NCBI GenBank assembly: GCA_001247695.2 | Contig: LGRX02003595.1 | Location: forward strand, 1 to 64,000 | Reading direction: 5' to 3' | DNA: 64,000 bases | From: Cymbomonas tetramitiformis | Lineage: Eukaryota > Chlorophyta > Pyramimonadophyceae > Pyramimonadales > Pyramimonadaceae | In this document: positions 34,933 to 45,100 of the stretch, in pieces | How the letters are laid out: every line of letters begins with the position of its first letter | Position numbering within the stretch: the stretch's first letter is position 1 | Translations under genes and position numbers: made by a program | The notes under the pieces: generated by a model | Databases searched by the model: none | What the model was told of the DNA's origin: nothing | Seen by the model: only the letters and a program-made list of their open reading frames with translations

Positions 34933-37900
34933 GGGGTGGCTTTCTCCTGATGTCACCCCAGCATCTTCATCACCTGTATTCCTGGGAAATAACCGCTGAA
35001 ATAAGGTTCTCAGTAACTTAGCAGGTATAGGATATACTGCGCGAGAATTCTGCATCCCCTGCTGATCTGGATGAGGCCCTAGTTGAGCAGTAAGGGGGTG
35101 CACTCCAGTTGCCCATTTACATGGACACGGAGTCTGCGAGGTACATTCTCGCAGTGGTACGCTGGGCGGCGCATTAGTCCAGATACAAGTAGGTTTCTTA
35201 TACTTCTCCCCGTACATACAATATGAGCAAAACAAGGGGGTAGGTAATTGATCCACTACAGGTCTGAATCGCAAAGCATTGGGATATCGCCCTTTTGGAT
35301 TTTCCAGAAACCAATAGCGTGGTCTGAGATATTCGATGATGTCAAGGGTGCGTTCTACACAAGCATCTGCAGATATTAAATCTGGTGGTCCTCCAGTAGT
35401 TCGCGCTTGACTATATTGGGTACACGGTGGACTCGCCCATATTGCATCAAAATATCCAGGAGGGTAATAGCTCCAATATTCCCAATCTTCAATTCTGGTA
35501 ACATGCGTAGATCGCCAGAACTTATCAGAATCTAAAGATACTGTCTGTGCCTGAGGAAAGCATTCTGAGAAGGATCTCTGAACTGAGCCAGTGCCACTGA
35601 AGAGTACCAGTATTCTGATAGGTTTTACTGGAGCTGGCGATAACTCAGTCACATACGCCACTTCTCCAGAATCGGTAAAGTGTTGTTCTTCCCATGGAAG
35701 ACACGCACTCGCAGAACTATTAGACATACCCCAGAACTGCGCTGATAATTGCTGCACTAATGTCCCACTGTCCGCTGTCATTATTGACGCAGCATTCTGG
35801 TGCCGTCGATGTTCCCTTCTCCGCGCAGCTGAATCCCTGACCTGCTGTTCCATTGCTAGGCGTCTCTCTTCAAAATCCCGCAACTGTTGTAATGGGGCAC
35901 CGCGCTCTAACTTATCACGCGTTCTCCACTGGTCATGGGCTTTAGAGAACCCGGTCCATCGCACCTTCCATTCCTCTATTTCTTTGCCCCTGCTCACGCG
36001 TACGCGTCGGCTCAAGATTTTCTCTACATGAGCCTCCTTCTGTCCGTCCACCATCACTGCTTCAGGTGTCACTGTCTGCTGTCGCAGAGCGAAAGTGTCC
36101 TCTCCACCTGTGTAGGGTTTCAATCTGTGCTGCGCGAACACGTCATGCACTCTCCAATGTGGGGGCAACTTCAGTCTATACGCCACTGGTGCCCCTCTGT
36201 CTGCCTCAGGCATCTCCGCCTGCAGATCGCTGTAAAAGCGTTCCGTAACTGCAACTGGACCATGCCACCGCTTGCTCAGCTTGCGGCACAAGGCTCTGTC
36301 CATCAACTTCTCTGTAAGATGTTTAGCCTCAATCCAGACCAAGTCACCTACCGCATACTCCCGCTGCGCGTGTCGCTGATCAAAAGCGTCTCGTTGCCTG
36401 CGTTGTGCTAGCTCAAGTTTGCTGCGTGCGTCCCGCAACTGCGACGAAAATCTCGACGCCCATTCATGTGCAGTCCCCACCCCTCCTTTTCGTTGCCCGC
36501 TGTGCAATTGAGCGGCCTCCAAGAAGATGTCAAGCTGCGACATGGGCGACACACCACAACATAATTCAAATGGAGTGAAGCCTGTAACATCATTACGCGA
36601 ATCGTTGATTGCGAACTCCACGTTCGTAGCGTATAAGTCCCAGGACTCTGGATTGTCCTCCACAAACGATCTCAACATGTCCTCCACCACCCTGTTAGTG
36701 TGCTCCGCTTGACCATCAGAGCGAGGATTGTAGGGCGTAGTCATCGCCACTTTCACACCCATCAATCTCATCAACTCCTTCCAGAAGGTATCCTGAAAGC
36801 GTGGATCACGGTCACTGACTATTTTCATCGGAGCTCCATGTTGTCTCCACACCGTGTCAAAGTAGATACGTGCCACTGTAGCAGCAGAGCTGTCCCCAAA
36901 ATTCATAGGAACCACATGTACCATTTTAGACAGTTTGCATGTAAATGCTACAAATGCGTCATTGCCCTGCTCAGTCAAGGGTAGGCCTGTGACGAAATCC
37001 ACTCCCACACCCTGCCATACCCGAGTTGGAATAAAATGCGGGTTCAGCAATCCATCTGGGAAAGATGATCTGGGCTTCACCGCCTGACAAACTGAACAGG
37101 AGGCAACCCATTCTCCCACATCTTGGTGTGCATTCCTCCACCAAAACCTTCGCAGAACACGCTCCAGCGTTTTATCTCGGCCAGTATGGCCAGCTGTCGC
37201 CGACTCATGCGCTTCGCGCATAATAATCTCTCTCAGCGGAGAGTCCTCTCCCAGCACCAACTGAAATCTTCCCGATGCAGTTCTCCACAGTACTTCACCC
37301 ACCAGACAGAACTCTTTGGTGCGGCTGTGAGGAGCACACTTTACCTTAGTGCGTAGCTCATTGAGAGGTCCATCTCTAGTATATTCGGACTTCAAGGCTT
37401 CCAAGAAAGCAGCATCAGACGCTTCTTCCTGAGAGTCACGCAATTTGGCTGCTTTGCCTGCGTGTATTATGGGTACTCGTCCTCTTGGTTGACGTACTCT
37501 TTGTACTCGCTGCTTCGATGGAGGCGCATACACTACCAGCATAGGCTGCTGTAAATCGACTAATTTCCCATTGGAACCTTCCATCAATTGTACTGGTTCA
37601 CCTTGCGCATCATGCGTGGGGATCACCTCCTCCTCAATACGCATTCCTGCTCGCCTGAACAGGGATCTCCACTGCGGCATTCTGGACTGTATATCAGGCA
37701 GTAGAAACACAGCAGAAGTGTTCTCGGGGTCACATCGCCACTCCTGCACGTATTTACGCAGCAAGGCCTCCACTGTCAAGTGTTTGTCTGAGAACGAGGG
37801 TTCGCACCACACATGCATCCCTCTCCACTTTTCCTGTAAGCAGTTGTGCCAGAACCGCTTTACACGCCGATTGTTGCCATGCTCATCGCAACAGGCGTCG

Positions 37901-38901
37901 ACGTCGAAGTTGCCATATTTAGCCTGGATACGGTCAAACACGTCCTGCCGCACACGCATACCGTGCCAGCCAACTGCCTGGAACCGTACAGACTTCTTTG
38001 GCTGCCTCTGTGATGGCAGTGGAGCTTCTGCAGACTGTTTCTGCACTTCTGAGCACTGGTCTTCCTTCACATCCCCTTTCAGGGCAGAAGGCACAGAACG
38101 CCTGTTCTGCGGTTCACCCTGCTTGGTCACTTTGGTGTTCACATCGCCTCGTTCTGAGGCGGCATCCCGCAAAGAAGTTTCTACATCCTCCTTCACTCGC
38201 AACACTTGGGAGCGGGGACTCCTCCTCAATGTGCGTTCCAGTCCACCCGACTTCTGCTGAGTCGTCTGAGTGTCCTCGGTGCGACTGCTCACCTCCGCGA
38301 CTTTATCTGATACCCCCTTCACTTTAGAAGTGATGCGCTTGTCCAGCGTCTTGGATCTCAGATACTTCCCCCGACTTTTAAAGGCCAGGGTAGCCTCCAT
38401 AGCTTTCTCCGCTATCTGTAAAGTGTCCACCGCGTGAAGATAAGCCTGCTGCTCTGCATGCCATGCAGGATAGCTCTTCGAGGGCCCCTCTTCGAAGATG
38501 TGGGAGGTGTCCATCGCAGCGAGCGAAGTCTTGGGTAAATCGGATTTGTCGTCCAATACCCCCGCCTCCTTCAACCCGTCTCGTGGCGACTTGACCACAT
38601 AGTCAGGTCGGCGAGACAAGGCGTCAGGTACCAGCAACAGAGCCCCCTTTACATATTCCATACGGGGAACACCCACCTCCACCAAGTCCATGTACCATCT
38701 CGCCTGTCGCCTAGATAGCTCACGCCCCGGCTCCATTAACCACTCTAATGGGCGGTGATCACCTTGAAGTTTGAACTCTGTAAAAATCAAATAATGCCTC
38801 CACGTCACTGTACAGCAATGATGTAGAGCACCCAGCCAGTTCTCGCTCTCCAGTATGGTAATTCTGCTCTGCCGCTGAAAATTGTCGGCTCTCATATGCA
38901 A
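34930..38901 (-). CDS. pol: Ty3 ORF4: RNase H end, Dam-like domain, integrase, chromodomain-like segment, C5 cytosine methyltransferase
   Basis: About 1323 codons. Residues 20-100 finish RNase H (WRHYL, GDHRPLEWL, DALSRRPDYV). Residues ~315-440 resemble the Dam-like fold of DIRS elements and phages (FDVDACCDEHGN, RFW, W-x-CEPSFSD, FLLPD); the usual NPPY/F catalytic motif reads CEPSF, so activity is doubtful. Residues ~565-800 are integrase: an HHCC zinc finger ending CSVCQ, then catalytic acidic residues in VDFVTGLPL, SDRDPRF and NPRSDGQAEHTNR. Residues ~957-1000 look like a chromodomain (W-KVRWTGF). Residues ~1092-1300 are a C5 cytosine methyltransferase: motif I LFSGTGSVQRSF, motif IV ASPPCTQYS with the catalytic Cys, motif VI WFLENP, then YCMYG-x-x-YKKPT-x-IWTN. 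It has no obvious start of its own and would be expressed by +1 frameshifting from ORF3. The stop overlaps the polypurine tract. Confidence 0.92.
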   Translation of the reverse strand: MHMRADNFQRQSRITILESENWLGALHHCCTVTWRHYLIFTEFKLQGDHRPLEWLMEPGRELSRRQARWYMDLVEVGVPRMEYVKGALLLVPDALSRRPDYVVKSPRDGLKEAGVLDDKSDLPKTSLAAMDTSHIFEEGPSKSYPAWHAEQQAYLHAVDTLQIAEKAMEATLAFKSRGKYLRSKTLDKRITSKVKGVSDKVAEVSSRTEDTQTTQQKSGGLERTLRRSPRSQVLRVKEDVETSLRDAASERGDVNTKVTKQGEPQNRRSVPSALKGDVKEDQCSEVQKQSAEAPLPSQRQPKKSVRFQAVGWHGMRVRQDVFDRIQAKYGNFDVDACCDEHGNNRRVKRFWHNCLQEKWRGMHVWCEPSFSDKHLTVEALLRKYVQEWRCDPENTSAVFLLPDIQSRMPQWRSLFRRAGMRIEEEVIPTHDAQGEPVQLMEGSNGKLVDLQQPMLVVYAPPSKQRVQRVRQPRGRVPIIHAGKAAKLRDSQEEASDAAFLEALKSEYTRDGPLNELRTKVKCAPHSRTKEFCLVGEVLWRTASGRFQLVLGEDSPLREIIMREAHESATAGHTGRDKTLERVLRRFWWRNAHQDVGEWVASCSVCQAVKPRSSFPDGLLNPHFIPTRVWQGVGVDFVTGLPLTEQGNDAFVAFTCKLSKMVHVVPMNFGDSSAATVARIYFDTVWRQHGAPMKIVSDRDPRFQDTFWKELMRLMGVKVAMTTPYNPRSDGQAEHTNRVVEDMLRSFVEDNPESWDLYATNVEFAINDSRNDVTGFTPFELCCGVSPMSQLDIFLEAAQLHSGQRKGGVGTAHEWASRFSSQLRDARSKLELAQRRQRDAFDQRHAQREYAVGDLVWIEAKHLTEKLMDRALCRKLSKRWHGPVAVTERFYSDLQAEMPEADRGAPVAYRLKLPPHWRVHDVFAQHRLKPYTGGEDTFALRQQTVTPEAVMVDGQKEAHVEKILSRRVRVSRGKEIEEWKVRWTGFSKAHDQWRTRDKLERGAPLQQLRDFEERRLAMEQQVRDSAARRREHRRHQNAASIMTADSGTLVQQLSAQFWGMSNSSASACLPWEEQHFTDSGEVAYVTELSPAPVKPIRILVLFSGTGSVQRSFSECFPQAQTVSLDSDKFWRSTHVTRIEDWEYWSYYPPGYFDAIWASPPCTQYSQARTTGGPPDLISADACVERTLDIIEYLRPRYWFLENPKGRYPNALRFRPVVDQLPTPLFCSYCMYGEKYKKPTCIWTNAPPSVPLRECTSQTPCPCKWATGVHPLTAQLGPHPDQQGMQNSRAVYPIPAKLLRTLFQRLFPRNTGDEDAGVTSGESHP

Positions 38902-41900
38902 TCACCTTCAAGCCATTCCCACAGTCTTGCATAAGGACCCCGCCTAGCGCCACTCCGCTAGCGTCCGTCTGCACTAGAAAAGGAGCAGATCCATCAGCTG
39001 CCGCCTTCATATTTGGCAATGCCAGAATGGGCGCCTTAACCAGAGCAGCTTTCAACTCCTCAAAGGCCCACTGCTGCTCCGGTCCCCATGTCCAGGGTAC
39101 ATCCGTCTTGGTCAGCTTGGTCAAGGGCTGCGCTATCTCAGAGAAGCAGTGGATGAAACGCCTATAATATCCCGCCAGTCCCAAGAACTGCCGCACGTGG
39201 GTAACATTCTCCAGCGCAGGCCAATCGCGCACTGCCGCCACCTTATCATGTTGAGGTTGGCACCCTTCCTTCGACAGAGTGTGACCAAGGAACTTGATAG
39301 AAGACTTCAACATTTGTGCCTTAGACTTCTTCAAGTATACACCCTTCTCGCGGCATGTTAACAGAAATGTGCGTACCGCAGAGTAGTGCTCCTCCACGGT
39401 CCCACTGGTGTAAACACACACATCGTCAATGAAAATTCTGACGAAGGGTAAATGTCCCAACGCTCGCTGCATTCGCCGTTGATATTGTGACGGGGAGTTC
39501 TGCAAGCCTTGAGGCATTACCAACCACTCGTAGGCTCCCATCTGAGTAGTAAACGCTGTCTTCTCCACGTCCTCAGGTGCCATAGGTACTTGCCAGAACC
39601 CGTCTACAGCGTCGAAGGTGGAGAAATGGGTAGCTCCCTGCATCTCGTCAAACATCATTTGAATATCAGGTAGAGGATACCGGTCTCGAATTGTTTGTGA
39701 ATTCAGTTGCCTGAAATCACACACCAGCCTAAGGATATGGGGCTGTCCTGGCTTGGGTACCATTAAACAAGGAGCCGCATACGGACTCGAAGAGGGTCGT
39801 ATATATCCTTTCTCCACCAGTTGTTCAATGCGTTCTCGTAGTTGACGCAACTCCTCCACAGACATCTTGTAAGGTCTTCTACAGGGAGGTCCTCCTTCTC
39901 TGTCCGGCTTGAGGTTAATCTTCGCCTGATCTTCGTCAGCGTGTCGAAGGTTTTCCAATCCAGAAGGTAAAGAGTCCCGCAGCTCCTGCTCAAACTCGTC
40001 GAAGAGGTCCTTGAACTTCTTCTTCCACGCTGCAGTGGCATCCGCATCTTGCGAGTCCTGCTGCGACACAGGGTTCTTCGGTTCATCGTTGGCGCCAGTA
40101 GGAATCTTCGAGATGTCCTCCTTCTCAACGGCCAAATCCTCAGCTTCCACCTTGAAAGCCGACTCTCCGGTTGTGGTCCTCGCAGCCATCATCAACCATG
40201 CGGGCATTGAAGAAGCGTCTCCCGCGAGTCTCCGCGTTTCCGCGGCCACTAGATGTTTCTTCAACTGCACCGAAGTGAGGAACACCTCGTCAATCAGCCC
40301 GGCACAATCCACATCTCCTCGTCGCTTCCCTTTCCTTCCTCCAGGGGCAGCACTGATTCCAGGATTACACCCGGAAATGGTAACCCTCTCTGCACCGCCT
40401 CCTTTCCTTTTGTTAGAAAAGGACACTGCACCATTGCCATCATAGTCCAGCGTAATGGGAGATAAGCTGCGTAGCCATTTCCCTCCCAACACCATGTCCA
40501 CGGCGATGCCCAAGGGTAGCACCCGCATAGCCATAGATTGCTCAGTATAGGTCCCTGTCGTGGTCTTGGCAGTGAACTTAGAATAAGCCACATGACCAGT
40601 CGTCTTGACTGAGCCATCCGCCAGGGTCACACGCATAGCGGTTCCACTTCGCGTAGTCAACTTGCAGCGTCTGGCGCAGTCTTCAGATACGAATATATCT
40701 GAAGCTCCAGAATCCACCAGCACCTTGACACGATGTCCCTTCAAGTACGCGAAGAATACCAGAAGTAGGGGTCCATCTGGATCTTGTGCAGAAGCCAAGT
40801 ATTCAGTGGGTCCCCATCGTACACTACCATCGCTGCACACCCGCTCACATTTAAGTGGGTCATCATCATCTTCCTCATTATCATCCAATGGGTGACTTCC
40901 TCCAAGGTCATCATCATCCAGAGGGTGACTATCCAACACGGACAGTTGCGCGTCCATGGTGGTTGAAGGTGATACATGAGTAGTAGTTGCAGCATCGTTG
41001 TGGTCCGCAACTGGTTTCGAGTCTTGATCTCCCGCTGCCATCATTTGCTGCGTGAAGTTTAGGTCGTTATCGGGCGTGGACATCTGTTCATCCGCTGATG
41101 CATGCGTCGGAGATTCTGAAACCTCCGGTATCGACAATGGAGGAGTTGTAGCACCTACCGGCCCTCCAGAATCATCGCCTTCAGATGGAGTATCACCTGA
41201 ATTACTCGGTACCTCAGGCATATTCTCCGCAAACATCTCCTGATAAACTGTGGCTGGGTCTGCTTCTTGCTGAATCTCTCCAAATCGGTGTACTCGATAT
41301 AAACTACACCACGTATCAGGAATTCCAGGGATGTCCCCCCCAGATCCTGGTATCCTGCCCGTATCAGATATCGCCGCTGATGGGCGTACCACAGGAGATT
41401 GCAAGGATTCTAGCACCAGTAGAGTTCCAGAATCGTCACGCACAGAGATGGGCTTATATCTTTTCCTCACACGCTTCCACCCCTCCAACTCCCACTGTCT
41501 GCTGCCTCTTGGAGTGGAAGTCTCCTGAGACATAGCGTGTAGTTGCTCTTCCATAGACAACTCTTCCCAAGCATACCTTAAAAGGGTAGCTAGAGGCATC
41601 GCCAAATCCAGAGCTGTCAAACTCCGGCTGCGATGTAACTCACCAATATCCACCACACCTCGCTGAAGTAGATTATCAACATGTGATGTGATCATTGATT
41701 TCCGGGTACATACCGGTACCACACCCCCTGCAGCGTGATGTGCGAGAGGTAGGTCTGCCATTGTCCGCATCATATCCAGATTGCTCCTTCTGTTTAGGAA
41801 CCTGATTGGAATATTGCGTCGCCGCCGTCCATTAATAAGGTCCTTGTCCAGGTCCTTCTGTATATCAGCAGCAGATACTTTCTGTCGCAGCTGTTTCCGG

Positions 41901-42184
41901 ATCCGCTGCATCAGAGCCTCCATCGAGGTCGCCCTCCCCTTACTTCGCCACTGCCACGCGGGTAAACGCTGTGACTGTTCCGTCAAGAGGGGCGCGTACA
42001 CATTGTTGTACATCCATGTGCCCAACACTGCAAAGTGCCGAGGCATAGGATCACCTTCTTCAGGTGAAACTCTCAGCCTACTGCTGAAAGTCAGTGGCGA
42101 GCTTGTCGCCACCGAGAAGGGTGATTCATCACCCTTCCTCCTCGGAGATAGTGATCTCCTCGGAGTTGCGCAACTCCGCACCAA
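38759..42184 (-). CDS. pol: Ty3 ORF3: aspartic protease, reverse transcriptase, start of RNase H
   Basis: About 1141 codons. The retropepsin motif VDSGASDIF is at about residue 487. The reverse transcriptase spans about residues 760-1000, with CDFRQLNSQT, DAVDGFWQVP, LVMPQGLQNSPSQYQR and the catalytic FIDD (a YxDD variant) at about residue 916. The thumb and connection include FLGLAGYYRRFI. RNase H begins at QTDASGVALGG and reaches AYESRQFSAAEQNY before the frame is lost. The N-terminal 400 residues are acidic, with DDDD-rich stretches. ORF3 overlaps the end of ORF2 by 56 nt in the +1 frame, compatible with programmed frameshifting. The loss of frame inside RNase H is not where frameshift sites normally lie and may be a one-base insertion. 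Confidence 0.93.
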   Translation of the reverse strand: MVRSCATPRRSLSPRRKGDESPFSVATSSPLTFSSRLRVSPEEGDPMPRHFAVLGTWMYNNVYAPLLTEQSQRLPAWQWRSKGRATSMEALMQRIRKQLRQKVSAADIQKDLDKDLINGRRRRNIPIRFLNRRSNLDMMRTMADLPLAHHAAGGVVPVCTRKSMITSHVDNLLQRGVVDIGELHRSRSLTALDLAMPLATLLRYAWEELSMEEQLHAMSQETSTPRGSRQWELEGWKRVRKRYKPISVRDDSGTLLVLESLQSPVVRPSAAISDTGRIPGSGGDIPGIPDTWCSLYRVHRFGEIQQEADPATVYQEMFAENMPEVPSNSGDTPSEGDDSGGPVGATTPPLSIPEVSESPTHASADEQMSTPDNDLNFTQQMMAAGDQDSKPVADHNDAATTTHVSPSTTMDAQLSVLDSHPLDDDDLGGSHPLDDNEEDDDDPLKCERVCSDGSVRWGPTEYLASAQDPDGPLLLVFFAYLKGHRVKVLVDSGASDIFVSEDCARRCKLTTRSGTAMRVTLADGSVKTTGHVAYSKFTAKTTTGTYTEQSMAMRVLPLGIAVDMVLGGKWLRSLSPITLDYDGNGAVSFSNKRKGGGAERVTISGCNPGISAAPGGRKGKRRGDVDCAGLIDEVFLTSVQLKKHLVAAETRRLAGDASSMPAWLMMAARTTTGESAFKVEAEDLAVEKEDISKIPTGANDEPKNPVSQQDSQDADATAAWKKKFKDLFDEFEQELRDSLPSGLENLRHADEDQAKINLKPDREGGPPCRRPYKMSVEELRQLRERIEQLVEKGYIRPSSSPYAAPCLMVPKPGQPHILRLVCDFRQLNSQTIRDRYPLPDIQMMFDEMQGATHFSTFDAVDGFWQVPMAPEDVEKTAFTTQMGAYEWLVMPQGLQNSPSQYQRRMQRALGHLPFVRIFIDDVCVYTSGTVEEHYSAVRTFLLTCREKGVYLKKSKAQMLKSSIKFLGHTLSKEGCQPQHDKVAAVRDWPALENVTHVRQFLGLAGYYRRFIHCFSEIAQPLTKLTKTDVPWTWGPEQQWAFEELKAALVKAPILALPNMKAAADGSAPFLVQTDASGVALGGVLMQDCGNGLKVIAYESRQFSAAEQNYHTGERELAGCSTSLLYSDVEALFDFYRVQTSR

Positions 42185-45100
42185 TAACCGCCAGCTGCTC
42201 GGAGCACCCTACCAAGGCCGCCAAGGATTCCACGGCCTCTCCATCCATCTCTGCCAAGCTCTCGATCTCCGCCTTTAGCTCGACAGGTGCCCACTCAGTG
42301 TCCTCATTGCGCGACAACGCCCAGAACAACGCCGCCACTTGTTCTCGGTTTCGAGCTAAACGAGGGGGTGCGTTTGCCTTCCACGCAGCCAACTTCACCG
42401 CGTCCGTACAGTCCCGCACCAGATGGTCGGGACTTTGACACGCGTAGCAGTTTCTCACTCGCTTCGGATAGGTCGGGGTTGTTGTCGAGGCCGGGGGCGA
42501 TGGTCGAGCAGAGGTCGGCGCTGCAGCGAGCTCAGCGTGCGTGGCTGCCATCAATCGATGGGGCTCCCGAGAGCGGCTTCGGAAGAAGGACCTGGAGGGT
42601 GACGGAGATGTAGAAGGGGAATTCCAGGGGCGGCCAGTTCGTTCTCCACTTCTGTTGGATTGAGCCTGAGCCGCCTTCTTCTCCTTGCGCGACTCGATGT
42701 TTTTGGCAATCTCCAGCACTTTTAAGATTGCCTGAGTAACATCACGGGGCGTCGCCTCCTCCTTCATCTTCTCCTCCCACACATGCGGCTCGGAGAGGTC
42801 CAGTTTGATCCTTCGCAGCTCCTCACCCACCTTGTCAGTGTAGGTGAGTCCCCTCCAGAATATATATGAGAACTCAGACTCAGAGACTTGCACGCATCCT
42901 TGAACGACCTTTGCCATAAAGTTCACAGTCTTATGGCGATTGGTCAATCGCGAATGGTAGGCGTCAGCGGTCTCGTCTTTCTTCTGACCGATCTGGAGGT
43001 CATCTCGAAGGGTTTGAAGTTCCGCCACTGGAAGAGTACTCACCGCCAGATCCCCCAGAAAGACGTCTGGGTCGCTGTATCGGAGACGCCAGGCCTCCGA
43101 TGTCCCAGAACCGCCGCCAGCCCTCTCCATATACTCTTTCTGCTCCGTGCCCAATGCAGTTTCTGTCACGGTCCATAGCACCTCGGAGACCGAAGATTGA
43201 CGGCCCTCTCCCGCATAACAGCTCGCCTGAGAGAACGCCCTCAGTACCACCTTCTCGTTGAGGAGCTTGTGCAGATTCCTCGCAAAGGTTTCCAACTCAG
43301 TGATGGCCTTCTCTTTACTCAGCTTTTCCGCGGAAGGGAAGCGGGTCAGCTTTTCAACGAGGCGGTCAATGTTGCTCTGCACCTTGCTCTCCAGATAAGC
43401 CGCCTTGTCGCCAGGGTCGTGTTCTCCTTGTCCAGGAGGGCGTGGGTTAAAGACCTGAGCGTGTGGAGAAAGGCCTGGACGAGCGTGAGGATGTGGCGCA
43501 ACCGGTCCTGCGAAATAGGGACTCCGGTGTTGCGGCGCATGCGGTCCTGAATGAAGGGAATGTCCATGACCTCCTGCAGAAGATCCCGCTGCAGCCGCGC
43601 TGATCTGCGGAATCCCAGAATGAACAGCCACACCGGGATTAAGTCCGACGCAGGGCGTCCCAGGTTGCACAGCAATGCCCGAAGGATGTCCGACAGGAGG
43701 CACCCCAGATTGAACAGCGAGACCGGGTGGAACTCCAATGTTTGATAGTCCAGGAGGGGCAGCAAGGGCAGGAGGGACTCCAGCAGGTTGTACTCCAGAT
43801 GGTACAGATGAGTCTCCTGCGTGTGGTATCATTGCCGATAAGGTTGTCGAAGGGTTCGCAGTAGCCACCGGAATACGCGTTACCATCGGGTCATTAAGTA
43901 TAGGCGTATTGGTCAGAGCCACTGATAATGATGGCGCCCTGACCATTGATGAGGATGGCGCAGCCGAAGAGGATGGAGGCGTCGCAGGAGCTTCCAAGGC
44001 CGGAAGGTTCCTCTCTCTCCGGCACTCGTCTACGTACCATTGACTTCGCTGCACCTCGAACCAGGCTGCCAGACAATCTCGATCCAGCATGGAGATCTGC
44101 TCTTCAAGAGGCCAGTCTGGGATTTCCATCCAGCTTGGTGACACCACCCCCCTTCCTCCAGGACTGCGGTGATACTCGTGTAACACCGTGTCCACCGCAT
44201 CCTTGTTCACCATCATGACATAGGTGGGGACAGCGGGGGATAGAAGTAAGGCGGGGGAACCAGTTACCAACCCCCCAGCGGAGATGTACTCCGTGAGGGG
44301 CATACCGATCAACGTCAGGGCCTTGTAGAAGAGGTTGACGCCGAAGGGTCCCGTGGATGCCAATCCAGTAGCCGTGGGCATGTCAAACTGGAATTCTGAA
44401 TACCCAGGCGGCGTAGGCGTCCACAGGCTCAACCCCTCCGCAGTGACTAGCATCGCCCTTCCCCGGTGCGATCCACTGTAACCGCCAGGAGGATAGTGTG
44501 GGGGTCCAGAAGGAGGTCGACGAGGAGGTTCAGATTGATCTTCATCATCTTCTCCTTCTTCTGCTCCACCGTCTGGGGGAACGCCACTGGGACCTCCGCC
44601 CTCCGCTGATCTCCTAGGTGGTGAGTGTGCACTTGTCACTCCCATCCCGCCAGTTGACTTACGTGGCGCCCCATCGTACGCCTTCTTGCGATCCACTGCC
44701 TTCCACTTCTCCTTCGAGATACGCCGCCATTGCTCCTCCTCGGTCCCAATGCTGTCATTCGCCACCGCTGGAGAGGAATCACTTCCATCAATGACGATGG
44801 TGTCGAGGGAAGACCGCCGCATCCTGGCCAACTGTCGACATGCTACACCTGATTGTGAGTCAGAATGTACAGGGTCAATACTCTCACGCAATTTTCGAAG
44901 CTCCTCCACCGACATCTGGTAAGGTCTTCTACTAGGAGGAGGATCTGCATGGTTGTCCATCTCGAACGAGACCTTGGCCACACGTCCTTCCGCCCGCTGC
45001 GTCCCCGATTTAGGGTTAGTCGAGTCACACACCTGATTCGAGGCTCCCACCATCTCAGTTACCACAGCCGCGTGGTGCGACTCACTCAGGAAACCTAGCT

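Noticed and set aside
35591..42613. + strand frames opposite Ty3 pol and gag (for example 37571-38260, 41781-42278)
   Set aside because: They are antisense shadows of well-identified domains, without domain-like features of their own.
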